Origin: Lutraria lutraria
Taxonomy: Eukaryota; Mollusca; Bivalvia; Venerida; Mactridae
DNA: 64,000 bases
Assembly (NCBI GenBank): GCA_964023205.1
Contig: OZ026840.1
Location: 26,726,064 to 26,790,063, forward strand
Reading direction: 5' to 3'
The translations under genes and the position numbers were made by a program. Positions 1 to 9,031 of this stretch are shown in pieces (the first letter of the stretch is position 1; each line of letters begins with the position of its first letter). The notes below the pieces were generated by a model. That model saw nothing but the letters and a program-made list of their open reading frames with translations, was not told the DNA's origin and ran no database searches.

Positions 1-1302
1 GTAAAACATGTCAAGTTTACAGTAATATGAAACCAATCAACCGAACGCGTGCACAAATACCTTGATATATATGTTCCGATTCTCGTCAGACAGTGTGCCG
101 CTGTGGCGCAGTCGGTAGAGCGTCGGACATTGAAAGCTTTCGTGTACATTATGTGGCGGGTTCGAGCCCGGCCACGTGTCAATTTTTTATTTTTTTTATT
201 TAGCGTTATACAGGCTACAAAGCGTTACGCAATCGCTTGGAGTTTGTTTCTTGCAATTAAGAATGAAATAGAAACAACATATTGTGTACGTTTTGCATTA
301 ATACTCAGTTACTACTTGTACAATTGTGTCTAGCGGTACGACGGATATATTTCTACTCTAAGTTCGCTAAATATCTATTAATTGCAGATCTCTTCAATAA
401 TAGCGATTGCTATTCGCATATCACAAGGGGCTTACTTAAACGAAACCAGCCACATGGCGTTAGTTTGATATGTTGCACTATGCACCAGTCAATGCTATTG
501 TATCGTGCTATCATAACGTGTTGGGTTATTGTCGTTGGCAACAATGTGCATAATTATGGTATATAGGTATCTTAGTGTGAATTTCACAAGCAGCGCGGGT
601 CGTAGATGGACTTGTCTATGTTCTTTAGTGGTTGAAACTGAACGATTTCATTTGATATTAGTTATATAGAGACTGAGCATGTACGGTTACATGGGGTATG
701 TAAGAAGGACATATGGTGAATCAGTATACATGCAATAGTTGAGTAGGTATAATGGTTTGTTAGTGCATGCACATTGGTGTGCTTGCATTACCGAATTGCA
801 TTTGTTTAAAAACTATCAGTCTGAGAAAAGTGGAACCGACTAATCGCAGAACAATTCCAAATCGAATGAGGGAGGCCAGGCACCGCATTGAAATTGTGTA
901 TGCTATATTTGCGAACTTAACACATTAAGACTGTAAGTAAGCAGATGCGGAGAGAACTGTATGACTGATTTGGGGGCCGTCTTGTGTCAAACACCCCCTT
1001 CGCCCCATGCTTGGTAGGAACTATATAAGCCCGGATATGTGTAAGAATACGACTTAACTGAAAATGTCATTCATCGTTTTACAATCTCAGATTGCATGCA
1101 GTTGGTAGATATATACTTGGTAAGATGCACACATTTTTTGTCACACCCTGTAGGTAACAAACACGCATAAGCGTGCATCGTCAGCAAAGGGAAGTAACCC
1201 AATTGCGTACAGGAAACGCACAACCAGAGTATCTAGGACTGCATGGGAAATGGTTATATGGTCATATATCCACGTATGCATGTTATAATAAATTTTGAAA
1301 GC
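1..1302 (+). repeat. Monomer 1
   Basis: tRNA-like element at 97-180 with intact boxes. It carries many private changes: ACGCGT at 45-50, G to T at 394 breaking the left twin hairpin, an extra G in the run at 693-696, GAGGCC for GAGACC near 870, and TCAGCAAAG near 1181. ATTATGTGG before the B box is shared with monomer 7. Confidence 0.96.
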
Positions 1303-1347
1303 GTAAAACATGTCAAGTTTACAGTAATATGGAACCAATCAACCGAA

Positions 1348-1353
1348 CACGTG
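1348..1353. promoter_or_regulatory. Upstream CACGTG palindrome
   Basis: CACGTG is the core E-box bound by many bHLH factors. It lies 51 bases before the tRNA-like element. In monomer 1 it is ACGCGT instead (45-50). Function is unknown. Confidence 0.3.
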
Positions 1354-1405
1354 CACAAATACCTTGATATATATGTTCCGATTCTCGTCAGACAGTGTGC
1401 CGCTG

Positions 1406-1417
1406 TGGCGCAGTCGG
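1406..1417 (+). promoter_or_regulatory. Pol III A box
   Basis: TGGCGCAGTCGG matches the eukaryotic tRNA A-box pattern TRGCNNAGNNGG. Variant copies occur at 16950 (G to C), 39065 and 41828 (G to A at the second base), and 40370 and 43133 (C to A). Confidence 0.75.
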
Positions 1418-1460
1418 TAGAGCGTCGGACATTGAAAGCTTTCGTGTACATTTTGTGGCG

Positions 1461-1471
1461 GGTTCGAGCCC
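1461..1471 (+). promoter_or_regulatory. Pol III B box
   Basis: GGTTCGAGCCC fits the B-box consensus GGTTCGANNCC exactly. It sits in the loop and stem of a hairpin formed by GTGGCGGG and CCCGGCCAC. Copies that depart from the core are at 7894 (G to A) and 28715 (C to T). Confidence 0.8.
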
Positions 1472-1474
1472 GGC

Positions 1475-1480
1475 CACGTG
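1475..1480. promoter_or_regulatory. Downstream CACGTG overlapping the tRNA-like 3' end
   Basis: A second CACGTG overlaps the 3' side of the B-box hairpin. It is CACATG in monomers 24, 25, 26, 30 and 35, CACTTG in 12, 17, 43 and 47, and CAAGTG in 40, so it is not strictly maintained. Confidence 0.3.
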
Positions 1481-1484
1481 TCAA

Positions 1485-1500
1485 TTTTTTTATTTTTTTT
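1485..1500 (+). terminator. T-tract, candidate Pol III terminator
   Basis: T7, A, T8 begin two bases after the tRNA-like 3' end. Four or more T on the coding strand normally stop Pol III. The tract is the most length-variable part of the monomer: other copies read T6-A-T8, T6-A-T2-A-T5, T5-A2-T7 or T6-G-T8, but each keeps an uninterrupted run of at least five T. Confidence 0.6.
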
Positions 1501-1683
1501 ATTTAGCGTTATACAGGCTACAAAGCGTTACGCAATCGCTTGGAGTTTGTTTCTTGCAATAAAGAATGAAATAGAAACAACATATTGTGTACGTTTTGCT
1601 TTAATACTCAGTTACTACTTGTACAATTGTGTCTAGCGGTACGACGGATATATTTCTACTCTAAGTTCGCTAAATATCTATTA

Positions 1684-1717
1684 ATTGCAGATCTCTGCAA
1701 TAATAGCGATTGCTATT
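1684..1717. other. Twin abutting hairpins
   Basis: ATTGCAG-ATCT-CTGCAAT (1684-1701) is a perfect 7-bp stem with a four-base loop. It is followed without a spacer by AATAGC-GATT-GCTATT (1702-1717), a perfect 6-bp stem with a four-base loop. Most copies keep both. Stem mismatches occur in monomers 1 and 25 (left stem), 4 and 8 (left stem), 12 and 17 (right stem), 21 (both stems), and 31 and 33 (right stem), without compensating changes. Monomer 3 has lost the whole pair. Possible roles are cruciform extrusion or a structured RNA; none is shown. Confidence 0.6.
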
Positions 1718-2064
1718 CGCATATCACAAGGGGCTTACTTAAACGAAACCAGCCACATGGCGTTAGTTTGATATGTTGCACTATGCACCAGTCAATGCTA
1801 TTGTATCGTGCTATCATTACGTGTTGGGTTATTGTCGTTGGCAACAATGTGCATAATTATGGAATATAGGTATCTTAGTGTGAATTTCACAAGCAGCGCG
1901 GGTCGTAGATGGACTTGTCTATGTTCTTTAGTGGTTGAAACTGAACGATTTCATTTGATATTAGTTATATAGAGACTGAGCATGTACGGTTACATGGGTA
2001 TGTAAGACGGACATATGGTGAATCAGTATACATGCAATAGTTGAGTAAGTATAATGGTTTGTTA
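1718..2064. other. Spacer without recognisable features
   Basis: This is AT-rich sequence between the twin hairpins and the GTGCATGCAC palindrome. Reading frames through it carry stops and frame-changing variants in other copies. I see no RNA gene or known motif here. Confidence 0.5.
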
Positions 2065-2084
2065 GTGCATGCACATTGGTGTGC
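2065..2084. other. Palindrome GTGCATGCAC plus hairpin
   Basis: The ten-base perfect palindrome (2065-2074) overlaps a hairpin with arms GCACA and TGTGC around TTGG (2071-2084). It is retained in nearly all monomers, with changes at the palindrome start in 18 and 27. Confidence 0.5.
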
Positions 2085-2217
2085 TAGCATTACCGAATTG
2101 CATTTGTTTAAAAACTATCAGTCTGAGAAAAGTGGAACCGACTAATCGCAGAACAATTCCAAATCGAATGAGGGAGACCAGGCACCGCATTGAAATTGTG
2201 TATGCTATATTTGAGAA

Positions 2218-2231
2218 CTTAACACATTAAG
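2218..2231. other. Small inverted repeat CTTAA/TTAAG
   Basis: The arms CTTAA and TTAAG surround a CACA loop. Several copies carry a substitution in the left arm (aatttaac or cttgac), so the pairing is not protected. Confidence 0.35.
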
Positions 2232-2270
2232 AATGTAAGTAAGCAGATGCGGAGAGAACTGTCTGACTGA

Positions 2271-2331
2271 TTTGGGGGCCGTCTTGTGTCAAACACCCCC
2301 TACGCCCCATGCTTGGTAGGAACTATATAAG
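2271..2331 (+). promoter_or_regulatory. GC-rich TATA-containing promoter-like block
   Basis: Apart from the tRNA-like element this is the clearest GC-rich island of the monomer. It contains GGGGG (2274-2278), CACCCCC (2294-2300), CGCCCC (2303-2308) and TATATAAG (2324-2331). CACCC and GC boxes just upstream of a TATA box are a classic RNA polymerase II core-promoter arrangement, and TATA boxes also serve snRNA genes. All 49 monomers retain TATATAA as far as I compared them. Monomer 11 changes the following AGCCCGG to TTCCGG, and the C run is longer by one in monomers 40 and 44. If used, initiation would fall near 2350-2356. Activity is not shown. Confidence 0.45.
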
Positions 2332-2365
2332 CCCGGATATGTGTAAGAATACGACTTAACTGAAA

Positions 2366-2410
2366 ATGTCATTCATCGTTTTACAATCTCAGATTGCATG
2401 CAGTTGGTAG
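2366..2410 (+). other. 14-codon reading frame downstream of TATA (probably not coding)
   Basis: The ATG lies 42 bases after the TATA start, with A at -3, and would encode MSFIVLQSQIACSW. The start codon is lost (ATG to GTG) in monomers 16, 20 and 21, and the second half has amino-acid changes elsewhere. It is listed because it is the first ATG after the TATA box; coding use is unlikely. Confidence 0.15.
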
Positions 2411-2434
2411 ATATATACTTGGTAAGATGCACAC

Positions 2435-2442
2435 ATTTTTTG
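2435..2442 (+). other. Sm-site-like ATTTTTTG
   Basis: An A, U5-7, G core resembles the Sm-protein binding site of spliceosomal and spliced-leader RNAs (consensus about RAU4-6GR). Copies 23, 29, 31, 33 and 34 read AATTTTTG, and copy 18 has seven T. A 5-bp hairpin follows 21 bases later, where Sm-class RNAs carry a 3' stem-loop. A GGTAAG lies nine bases upstream (2421-2426). No known U1, U2, U4, U5, U6 or spliced-leader signature is visible, so this is only a candidate. Confidence 0.25.
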
Positions 2443-2463
2443 TCACACCCTATAGGTAACAAA

Positions 2464-2477
2464 CACGCATAAGCGTG
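2464..2477. other. Hairpin CACGC-ATAA-GCGTG
   Basis: A perfect 5-bp stem. In monomers 16, 20 and 21 the loop changes to AAAA and the stem stays intact. In monomers 31 and 33 a G to A breaks one pair. It would be a candidate 3' stem-loop of a TATA-driven short RNA. Confidence 0.4.
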
Positions 2478-2556
2478 CATCGTCAACAAAGGGAAGTAAC
2501 CCAATTGCGTACAGGAAAAGAACAACCAGAGTATCTAGGACTGCATGGGAAATGGT

Positions 2557-2570
2557 TATATGGTCATATA
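2557..2570. other. Imperfect palindrome TATATG-GT-CATATA
   Basis: Six-base arms around a two-base centre; outer GG and CC pairs extend it to about 20 bases with one mismatch. Monomers 12, 19 and 20 have changes in it. Confidence 0.35.
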
Positions 2571-2588
2571 TCCACGTATGCATGTTAT

Positions 2589-2594
2589 AATAAA
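2589..2594 (+). other. AATAAA polyadenylation-signal-like hexamer
   Basis: AATAAA lies 265 bases downstream of the TATA box on the same strand and about 10 bases before the next monomer start. In an AT-rich repeat it may be chance. With the TATA block it could bound a short Pol II transcript. Confidence 0.3.
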
Positions 2595-2604
2595 TTTTGA
2601 AAGC

Positions 2605-3826
2605 GTAAAACATGTCAAGTTTACAGTAATATGGAACCAATCAACCGAACACGTGCACAAATACCTTGATATATATGTTCCGATTCTCGTCAGACAGTGT
2701 GCCGCTGTGGCGCAGTCGGTAGAGCGTCGGACATTGAAAGCTTTCGTGTACATTTTGTGGCGGGTTCGAGCCCGGCCACGTGTCAATTTTTTATTTTTTT
2801 TATTTAGCGTTATACAGGCTACAAAGCGTTACGCAATCGCTTGGAGTTTGTTTCTTGCAATTAAGAATGAAATAGAAACAACATATTGTGTACGTTTTGC
2901 ATTAATACTCAGTTACTACTTGTACAATTGTGTCTAGCGGTACGACGGATATATTTCTACTCTAAGTTCTAAGTTAAAATGGCGTTAGTTTGATATGTTG
3001 CACTATGCACCAGTCAATGCTATTGTATCGTGCTATCATTACGTGTTGGGTTATTGTCGTTGGCAACAATGTGCATAAGTATGGTATATAGGTATCTTAT
3101 TGTGAATTTCACAAGCAGCGCGGGTCGTAGATGGACTTGTCTATGTTCTTTAGTGGTTGAAACTGAACGATTTCATTTGATATTAGTTATATAGAGACTG
3201 AGCATGTACGGTTACATTGGTATGTAAGACGGACACATGGTGAATCAGTATACATGCAATAGTTGAGTAAGTATAATGGTTTGTTAGTGCATGCACATTG
3301 GTATGCTTGCATTACCGAATTGCATTTGTTTAAAAACTATCAGTCTGAGAAAAGTGGAACCGACTAATCGCAGAACAATTCCAAATCGAATGAGGGAGAC
3401 CAGGCACCGCATTGAAATTGTGTATGCTATATTTGCGAACTTAACACATTAAGAATGTAAGTAAGCAGATGCGGAGAGAACTGTCTGACTGATTTGGGGG
3501 CCGTCTTGTTTCAAACACCCCCTACGCCCCATGCTTTGTAGGAACTATATAAGCCCGGATATGTGTAAGAATACGACTTAACTGAAAATGTCATTCATCG
3601 TTTTACAATCTCAGATTGCATGCAGTTGGTAGATATATACTTGGTAAGATGCACACATTTTTTGTCACACCCTGTAGGTAACAAACACGCATAAGCGTGC
3701 ATCGTCAACAAAGGGAAGTACCCCAATTGCGTACAGGAAACGCACAACCAGAGTATCTAGGACTGCATGGGAAATGGTTATATGGTCATATATCCACGTA
3801 TGCATGTTATAATAAATTTTGAAAGC
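2605..3826 (+). repeat. Monomer 3, 79-base deletion
   Basis: tRNA-like element at 2701-2784. About 79 bases are missing around 2970-2976, including both twin hairpins. The rest matches monomer 7 at shared private sites (CATAAGTATGG, GACACATGG, CTTGTTTC, GCTTTGTAGG), so the deletion came after those two copies separated. Confidence 0.96.
2968..2977 (+). other. Deletion junction with filler
   Basis: The sequence reads TCTAAGTTCT, then AAGTTA, then AAATGGCG. The short AAGTT stretch copies the flanking CTAAGTT, which looks like templated filler at an end-joining repair junction. Confidence 0.6.
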
Positions 3827-5128
3827 GTAAAACATGTCAAGTTTACAGTAATATGGAACCAATCAACCGAACACGTGCACAAATACCTTGATATATATGT
3901 TCCGATTCTCGTCAGACAGTGTGCCGCTGTGGCGCAGTCGGTAGAGCGTCGGACATTGAAAGCTTTCGTGTACATTTTGTGGCGGGTTCGAGCCCGGCCA
4001 CGTGTCAATTTTTTTATTTTTTTTATTTAGCGTTATACAGGCTACAAAGCGTTACGCAATCGCTTGGAGTTTGTTTCTTGCAATTAAGAATGAAATAGAA
4101 ACAACATATTGTGTACGTTTTGCATTAATACTCAGTTACTACTTGTACAATTGTGTCTAGCAGTACGACGGATATATTTCTACTCTTAGTTCGCTAAATA
4201 TCTATTAATTGCTGATCTCTGCAATAATAGCGATTGCTATTCGCATATCACAAGGGGCTTACTTAAACGAAACCAGCCAAATGGCGTTAGTTTGATATGT
4301 TGCACTATGCACCAGTCAATGCTATTGTATCGTGCTATCATTACGTGGTGGGTTATTGTCGTTGGCAACAATGTGCATAATTATGGTATATAGGTATCTT
4401 AATGTGAATTTCAAAAGCAGCGCGGGTCGTAGATGGACTTGTTTATGTTCTTTAGTGGTTGAAACTGAACGATTTCATTTGATATTAGTTATATAGAGAC
4501 TGAGCATGTACCGTTACATGGGTATGTAAGACGGACATATGGTGAATCAGTATACATGCAATAGTTGAGTAAGTATAATGGTTTGTTAGTGCATGCACAT
4601 TGGTGTGCTTGCATTACCGAATTGCATTTGTTTAAAAACTATCAGTCTGAGAAAAGTGGAACCGACTAATCGCAGAACAATTCCAAATCGAATGAGGGAG
4701 ACCAGGCACCGCATTGAAATTGTGTATGCTATATTTGCGAACTTAACACATTAAGAATGTAAGTAAGCAGATGCGGAGAGAACTGTCTGACTGATTTGGG
4801 GGCCGTCTTGTGTCAAACAACCCCTACGCCCCATGCTTGGTAGGAACTATATAAGCCCGGATATGTGTAAGAATACGACTTAACTGAAAATGTCATTCAT
4901 CGTTTTACAATCTCAGATTGCATGCAGTTGGTAGATATATACTTGGTAAGATGCACACATTTTTTGTCACACCCTGTAGGTAACAAACACGCATAAGCGT
5001 GCATCGTCAACAAAGGGAAGTAACCCAATTGCGTACAGGAAACGCACAACCAGAGTATCTAGGACTGCATGGGAAATGGTTATATGGTCATATATCCACG
5101 TATGCATGTTATAATAAATTTTGAAAGC
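3827..5128 (+). repeat. Monomer 4
   Basis: tRNA-like element at 3923-4006. Pairs with monomer 8 by ATTGCTGATC in the left hairpin, CTCTTAGTTCG, AGCAGTACG, GTACCGTTAC and AACAACC in place of AACACCC. Confidence 0.96.
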
Positions 5129-6429
5129 GTAAAACATGTCAAGTTTACAGTAATATGAAACCAATCAACCGAACACGTGCACAAATACCTTGATATATAT
5201 GTTCCGATTCTCGTCAGACAGTGTGCCGCTGTGGCGCAGTCGGTAGAGCGTCGGACATTGAAAGCTTTCGTGTACATTTTGTGGCGGGTTCGAGCCCGGC
5301 CACGTGTCAATTTTTTATTTTTTTAATTTAGCGTTATACAGGCTACAAAGCGTTACGCAATCGCTTGGAGTTTGTTTCTTGCAATTAAGAATGAAATAGA
5401 AACAACATATTGTGTACGTTTTGCATTAATACTCAGTTACTACTTGTACAATTGTGTCTAGCGGTACGACGGATATATTTCTACTTTTAGTTCGCTAAAT
5501 ATCTATTAATTGCAGATCTCTGCAATAATAGCGATTGCTATTCGCATATCACAAGGGGCTTACTTAAACGGAACCAGCCACATGGCGTTAGTTTGATATG
5601 TTGCTCTATGCACCAGTCAATGCTATTGTATCGTGCTATCATTACGTGTTGGGTTATTGTCGTTGGCAACAATGTGCATAATTATGGTATATAGGTATCT
5701 TAATGTGAATTTCACAAGCAGCGCGGGTCGTAGATGGACTTGTCTATGTTCTTTAGTGGTTGAAACTGAACGATTTCATTTGATATTAGTTATATAGAGA
5801 CTGAGCATGTACGGTAATATGGGTATGTAAGACGGACATATGGTGAATCAGTATACATGCAATAGTTGAGTAAGTATAATGGTTTGTTAGTGCATGCACA
5901 TTGGTGTGCTTGCATTACCGACTTGCATTTGTTTAAAAACTATCAGTCTGAGAAAAGTGGAACCGACTAATCGCAGAACAATTCCAAATCGAATGAGGGA
6001 GACCAGGCACCGCATTGAAATTGTGTATGCTATATTTGCGAATTTAACACATTAAGAATGTAAGTAAGCAGATGCGGAGAGAACTGTCTGACTGATTTGG
6101 GGGCCGTCTTGTGTCAAACACCCCCTACGCCCCATGCTTGGTAGGAAATATATAAGCCCGGATATGTGTAAGAATACGACTTAACTGAAAATGTCATTCA
6201 TCGTTTTACAATCTCAGATTGCATGCAGTTGGTAGATATATACTTGGTAAGATGCACACATTTTTTGTCACACCCTGTAGGTAACAAACACGCATAAGCG
6301 TGCATCGTCAACAAAGGGAAGTAACCCAATTGCGTACAGGAAACGCACAACCAGAGTATCTAGGACTGCATGGGAAATGGTTATATGGTCATATATCCAC
6401 GTATGCATGTTATAATAAATTTTGAAAGC
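5129..6429 (+). repeat. Monomer 5
   Basis: tRNA-like element at 5225-5308. Belongs to the subfamily with CTTTTAG, CGGAACCAGCC, TTGCTCTATG and GGTAATATGG (also 11 and 15; nearly so 13 and 18). Its TATA is preceded by GGAAA, as in 11. Confidence 0.96.
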
Positions 6430-7730
6430 GTAAAACATGTCAAGTTTACAGTAATATGGAACCAATCAACCGAACACGTGCACAAATACCTTGATATATA
6501 TGTTCCGATTCTCGTCAGACAGTGTGCCGCTGTGGCGCAGTCGGTAGAGCGTCGGACATTGAAAGCTTTCGTGTACATTTTGTGGCGGGTTCGAGCCCGG
6601 CCACGTGTCAATTTTTTATTTTTTTTATTTAGCGTTATACAGGCTACAAAGCGTTACGCAATCGCTTGGAGTTTGTTTCTTGCAATTAAGAATGAAATAG
6701 AAACAACATATTGTGTACGTTTTGCATTAATACTCAGTTACTACTTGTACAATTGTGTCTAGCGGTACGACGGATATATTTCTACTCTAAGTTCTCTAAA
6801 TATCTATTAATTGCAGATCTCTGCAATAATAGCGATTGCTATTCGCATATCACAAGGGGCTTACTTAAACGAAACTAGCCAAATGGCGTTAGTTTGATAT
6901 GTTGCACTATGCACCAGTCAATGCTATTGTATCGTGCTATCATTACGTGGTGGGTTATTGTCGTTGGCAACAATGTGCATAATTATGGTATATAGGTATC
7001 TTAATGTGAATTTCAAACGCAGCGCGGGTCGTAGATGGACTTGTCTATGTTCTTTAGTGGTTGAAACTGAACGATTTCATTTGATATTAGTTATATAGAG
7101 ACTGAGCATGTACGGTTACATGGGTATGTAAGACGGACATATGGTGAATCAGTATACATGCAATAGTTGAGTAAGTATAATGGTTTGTTAGTGCATGCAC
7201 ATTGGTGTGCTTGCATTACCGAATTGCATTTGTTTAAAAACTATCAGTCTGAGAAAAGTGGAACCGACTAATCGCAGAACAATTCCAAATCGAATGAGGG
7301 AGACCAGGCACCGCATTGAAATTGTGTATGCTATATTTGCGAACTTAACACATTAAGAATGTAAGTAAGCAGATGCGGAGAGAACTGTCTGACTGATTTG
7401 GGGGCCGTCTTGTGTCAAACACCCCCTACGCCCCATGCTTGGTAGGAACTATATAAGCCCGGATATGTGTAAGAATACGACTTAACTGAAAATGTCATTC
7501 ATCGTTTTACAATCTCAGATTGCATGCAGTTGGTAGATATATACTTGGTAAGATGCACACATTTTTTGTCACACCCTGTAGGTAACAAACACGCATAAGC
7601 GTGCATCGTCAACAAAGGGAAGTAACCCAATTGCGTACAGGAAACGCACAACCAGAGTATCTAGGACTGCATGGGAAATGGTTATATGGTCATATATCCA
7701 CGTATGCATGTTATAATAAATTTTGAAAGC
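6430..7730 (+). repeat. Monomer 6
   Basis: tRNA-like element at 6526-6609. Shares GTTCTCTAAAT, GCCAAATGG and ACGTGGTGGG with monomer 9. GAAACTAGCC and CAAACGCAGC are private. Confidence 0.96.
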
Positions 7731-9031
7731 GTAAAACATGTCAAGTTTACAGTAATATGAAACCAATCAACCGAACACGTGCACAAATACCTTGATATAT
7801 ATGTTCCGATTCTCGTCAGACAGTGTGCCGCTGTGGCGCAGTCGGTAGAGCGTCGGACATTGAAAGCTTTCGTGTACATTATGTGGCGGGTTCAAGCCCG
7901 GCCACGTGTCAATTTTTTATTTTTTTTATTTAGCGTTATACAGGCTACAAAGCGTTACGCAATCGCTTGGAGTTTGTTTCTTGCAATTAAGAATGAAATA
8001 GAAACAACATATTGTGTACGTTTTGCATTAATACTCAGTTACTACTTGTACAATTGTGTCTAGCGGTACGACGGATATATTTCTACTCTAAGTTCGCTAA
8101 ATATCTATTAATTGCAGATCTCTGCAATAATAGCGATTGCTATTCGCATATCACAAGGGGCTTACTTAAACGAAACCAGCCACATGGCGTTAGTTTGATA
8201 TGTTGCACTATGCACCAGTCAATGCTATTGTATCGTGCTATCATTACGTGTTGGGTTATTGTCGTTGGCAACAATGTGCATAAGTATGGTATATAGGTAT
8301 CTTATTGTGAATTTCACAAGCAGCGCGGGTCGTAGATGGACTTGTCTATGTTCTTTAGTGGTTGAAACTGAACGATTTCATTTGATATTAGTTATATAGA
8401 GACTGAGCATGTACGGTTACATTGGTATGTAAGACGGACACATGGTGAATCAGTATACATGCAATAGTTGAGTAAGTATAATGGTTTGTTAGTGCATGCA
8501 CATTGGTGTGCTTGCATTACCGAATTGCATTTGTTTAAAAACTATCAGTCTGAGAAAAGTGGAACCGACTAATCGCAGAACAATTCCAAATCGAATGAGG
8601 GAGACCAGGCACCGCATTGAAATTGTGTATGCTATATTTGCGAACTTAACACATTAAGAATGTAAGTAAGCAGATGCGGAGAGAACTGTCTGACTGATTT
8701 GGGGGCCGTCTTGTTTCAAACACCCCCTACGCCCCATGCTTTGTAGGAACTATATAAGCCCGGATATGTGTAAGAATACGACTTAACTGAAAATGTCATT
8801 CATCGTTTTACAATATCAGATTGCATGCAGTTGGTAGATATATACTTGGTAAAATGCACACATTTTTTGTCACACCCTGTAGGTAACAAACACGCATAAG
8901 CGTGCATCGTCAACAAAGGGAAGTACCCCAATTGCGTACAGGAAACGCACAACCAGAGTATCTAGGACTGCATGGGAAATGGTTATATGGTCATATATCC
9001 ACGTATGCATGTTATAATAAATTTTGAAAGC
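7731..9031 (+). repeat. Monomer 7
   Basis: tRNA-like element at 7827-7910 with a B-box G to A at 7894. Undeleted sister of monomer 3. Confidence 0.96.
7827..7910 (+). ncRNA. tRNA-like element, B-box variant
   Basis: The B box reads GGTTCAAGCCC (G to A at 7894), altering a core base. Reduced TFIIIC binding would be expected from what is known of B boxes. Confidence 0.6.

Larger units (their letters stand above)
1399..1491 (+). ncRNA. tRNA-like Pol III unit (reference copy, monomer 2)
   Basis: A box TGGCGCAGTCGG lies at 1406-1417 and B box GGTTCGAGCCC at 1461-1471, followed by T7 at 1485-1491. This is the layout of a type-2 RNA polymerase III gene, bound by TFIIIC through the two boxes. Box starts are 55 bases apart, about 11 more than in an intronless tRNA. 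A cloverleaf cannot be built: the anticodon 5' stem TCGGA has no TCCGA partner, GCCGCTG does not pair with the 3' CACGTGT, and the T stem has a G-G mismatch. The 3' half forms a strong hairpin, GTGGC-GGG against CCC-G-GCCAC. It is best read as a tRNA-derived, SINE-head-like element giving a predicted RNA of about 90 nt. The same element begins 96 bases into every monomer. Confidence 0.72.
1303..2604 (+). repeat. Monomer 2 (reference for sub-features)
   Basis: Carries the GGAACC variant at the start, T7-A-T8, GTGCTAGCATT shared with monomers 16 and 19, and TTTGAGAAC shared with 19. CCCTATAGG and AAAGAACAACC near its end are private. Confidence 0.97.

Noticed and set aside
1..1302. CENP-B box
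   Set aside because: The pattern TTCGNNNNANNCGGG and its reverse complement were looked for in the monomer and not found; the nearest TTCG and CGGG have the wrong spacing.
1399..1482. Functional intron-containing or type-II tRNA
   Set aside because: The anticodon 5' stem has no complementary 3' stem anywhere between the boxes, and the acceptor ends do not pair. No reading gives a cloverleaf.
1254..1484. 65- and 76-codon minus-strand frames
   Set aside because: They are antisense shadows of the monomer end and the tRNA-like element. They have no domain and their start or stop depends on repeat variants.
1585..1869. 94-codon frame recurring in most monomers, beginning MCTFC
   Set aside because: It is interrupted by TAG in monomers 4, 5, 8, 11, 13, 15 and 18. 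Many substitutions between copies change amino acids, there is no recognisable domain, and it is best explained as chance conservation within a homogenised repeat.
2421..2426. GGTAAG as a splice donor
   Set aside because: GTAAG occurs several times per monomer in this AT-rich sequence. Without an RNA match it carries little weight.
2545..2937. Open reading frames of 87-130 codons crossing the tRNA-like element on the + strand
   Set aside because: The frame reads through the A/B-box element, giving the AQSVERRTL-type translation typical of tRNA genes. It is open only where GGAACC replaces GAAACC, and it changes frame with the T-tract length.
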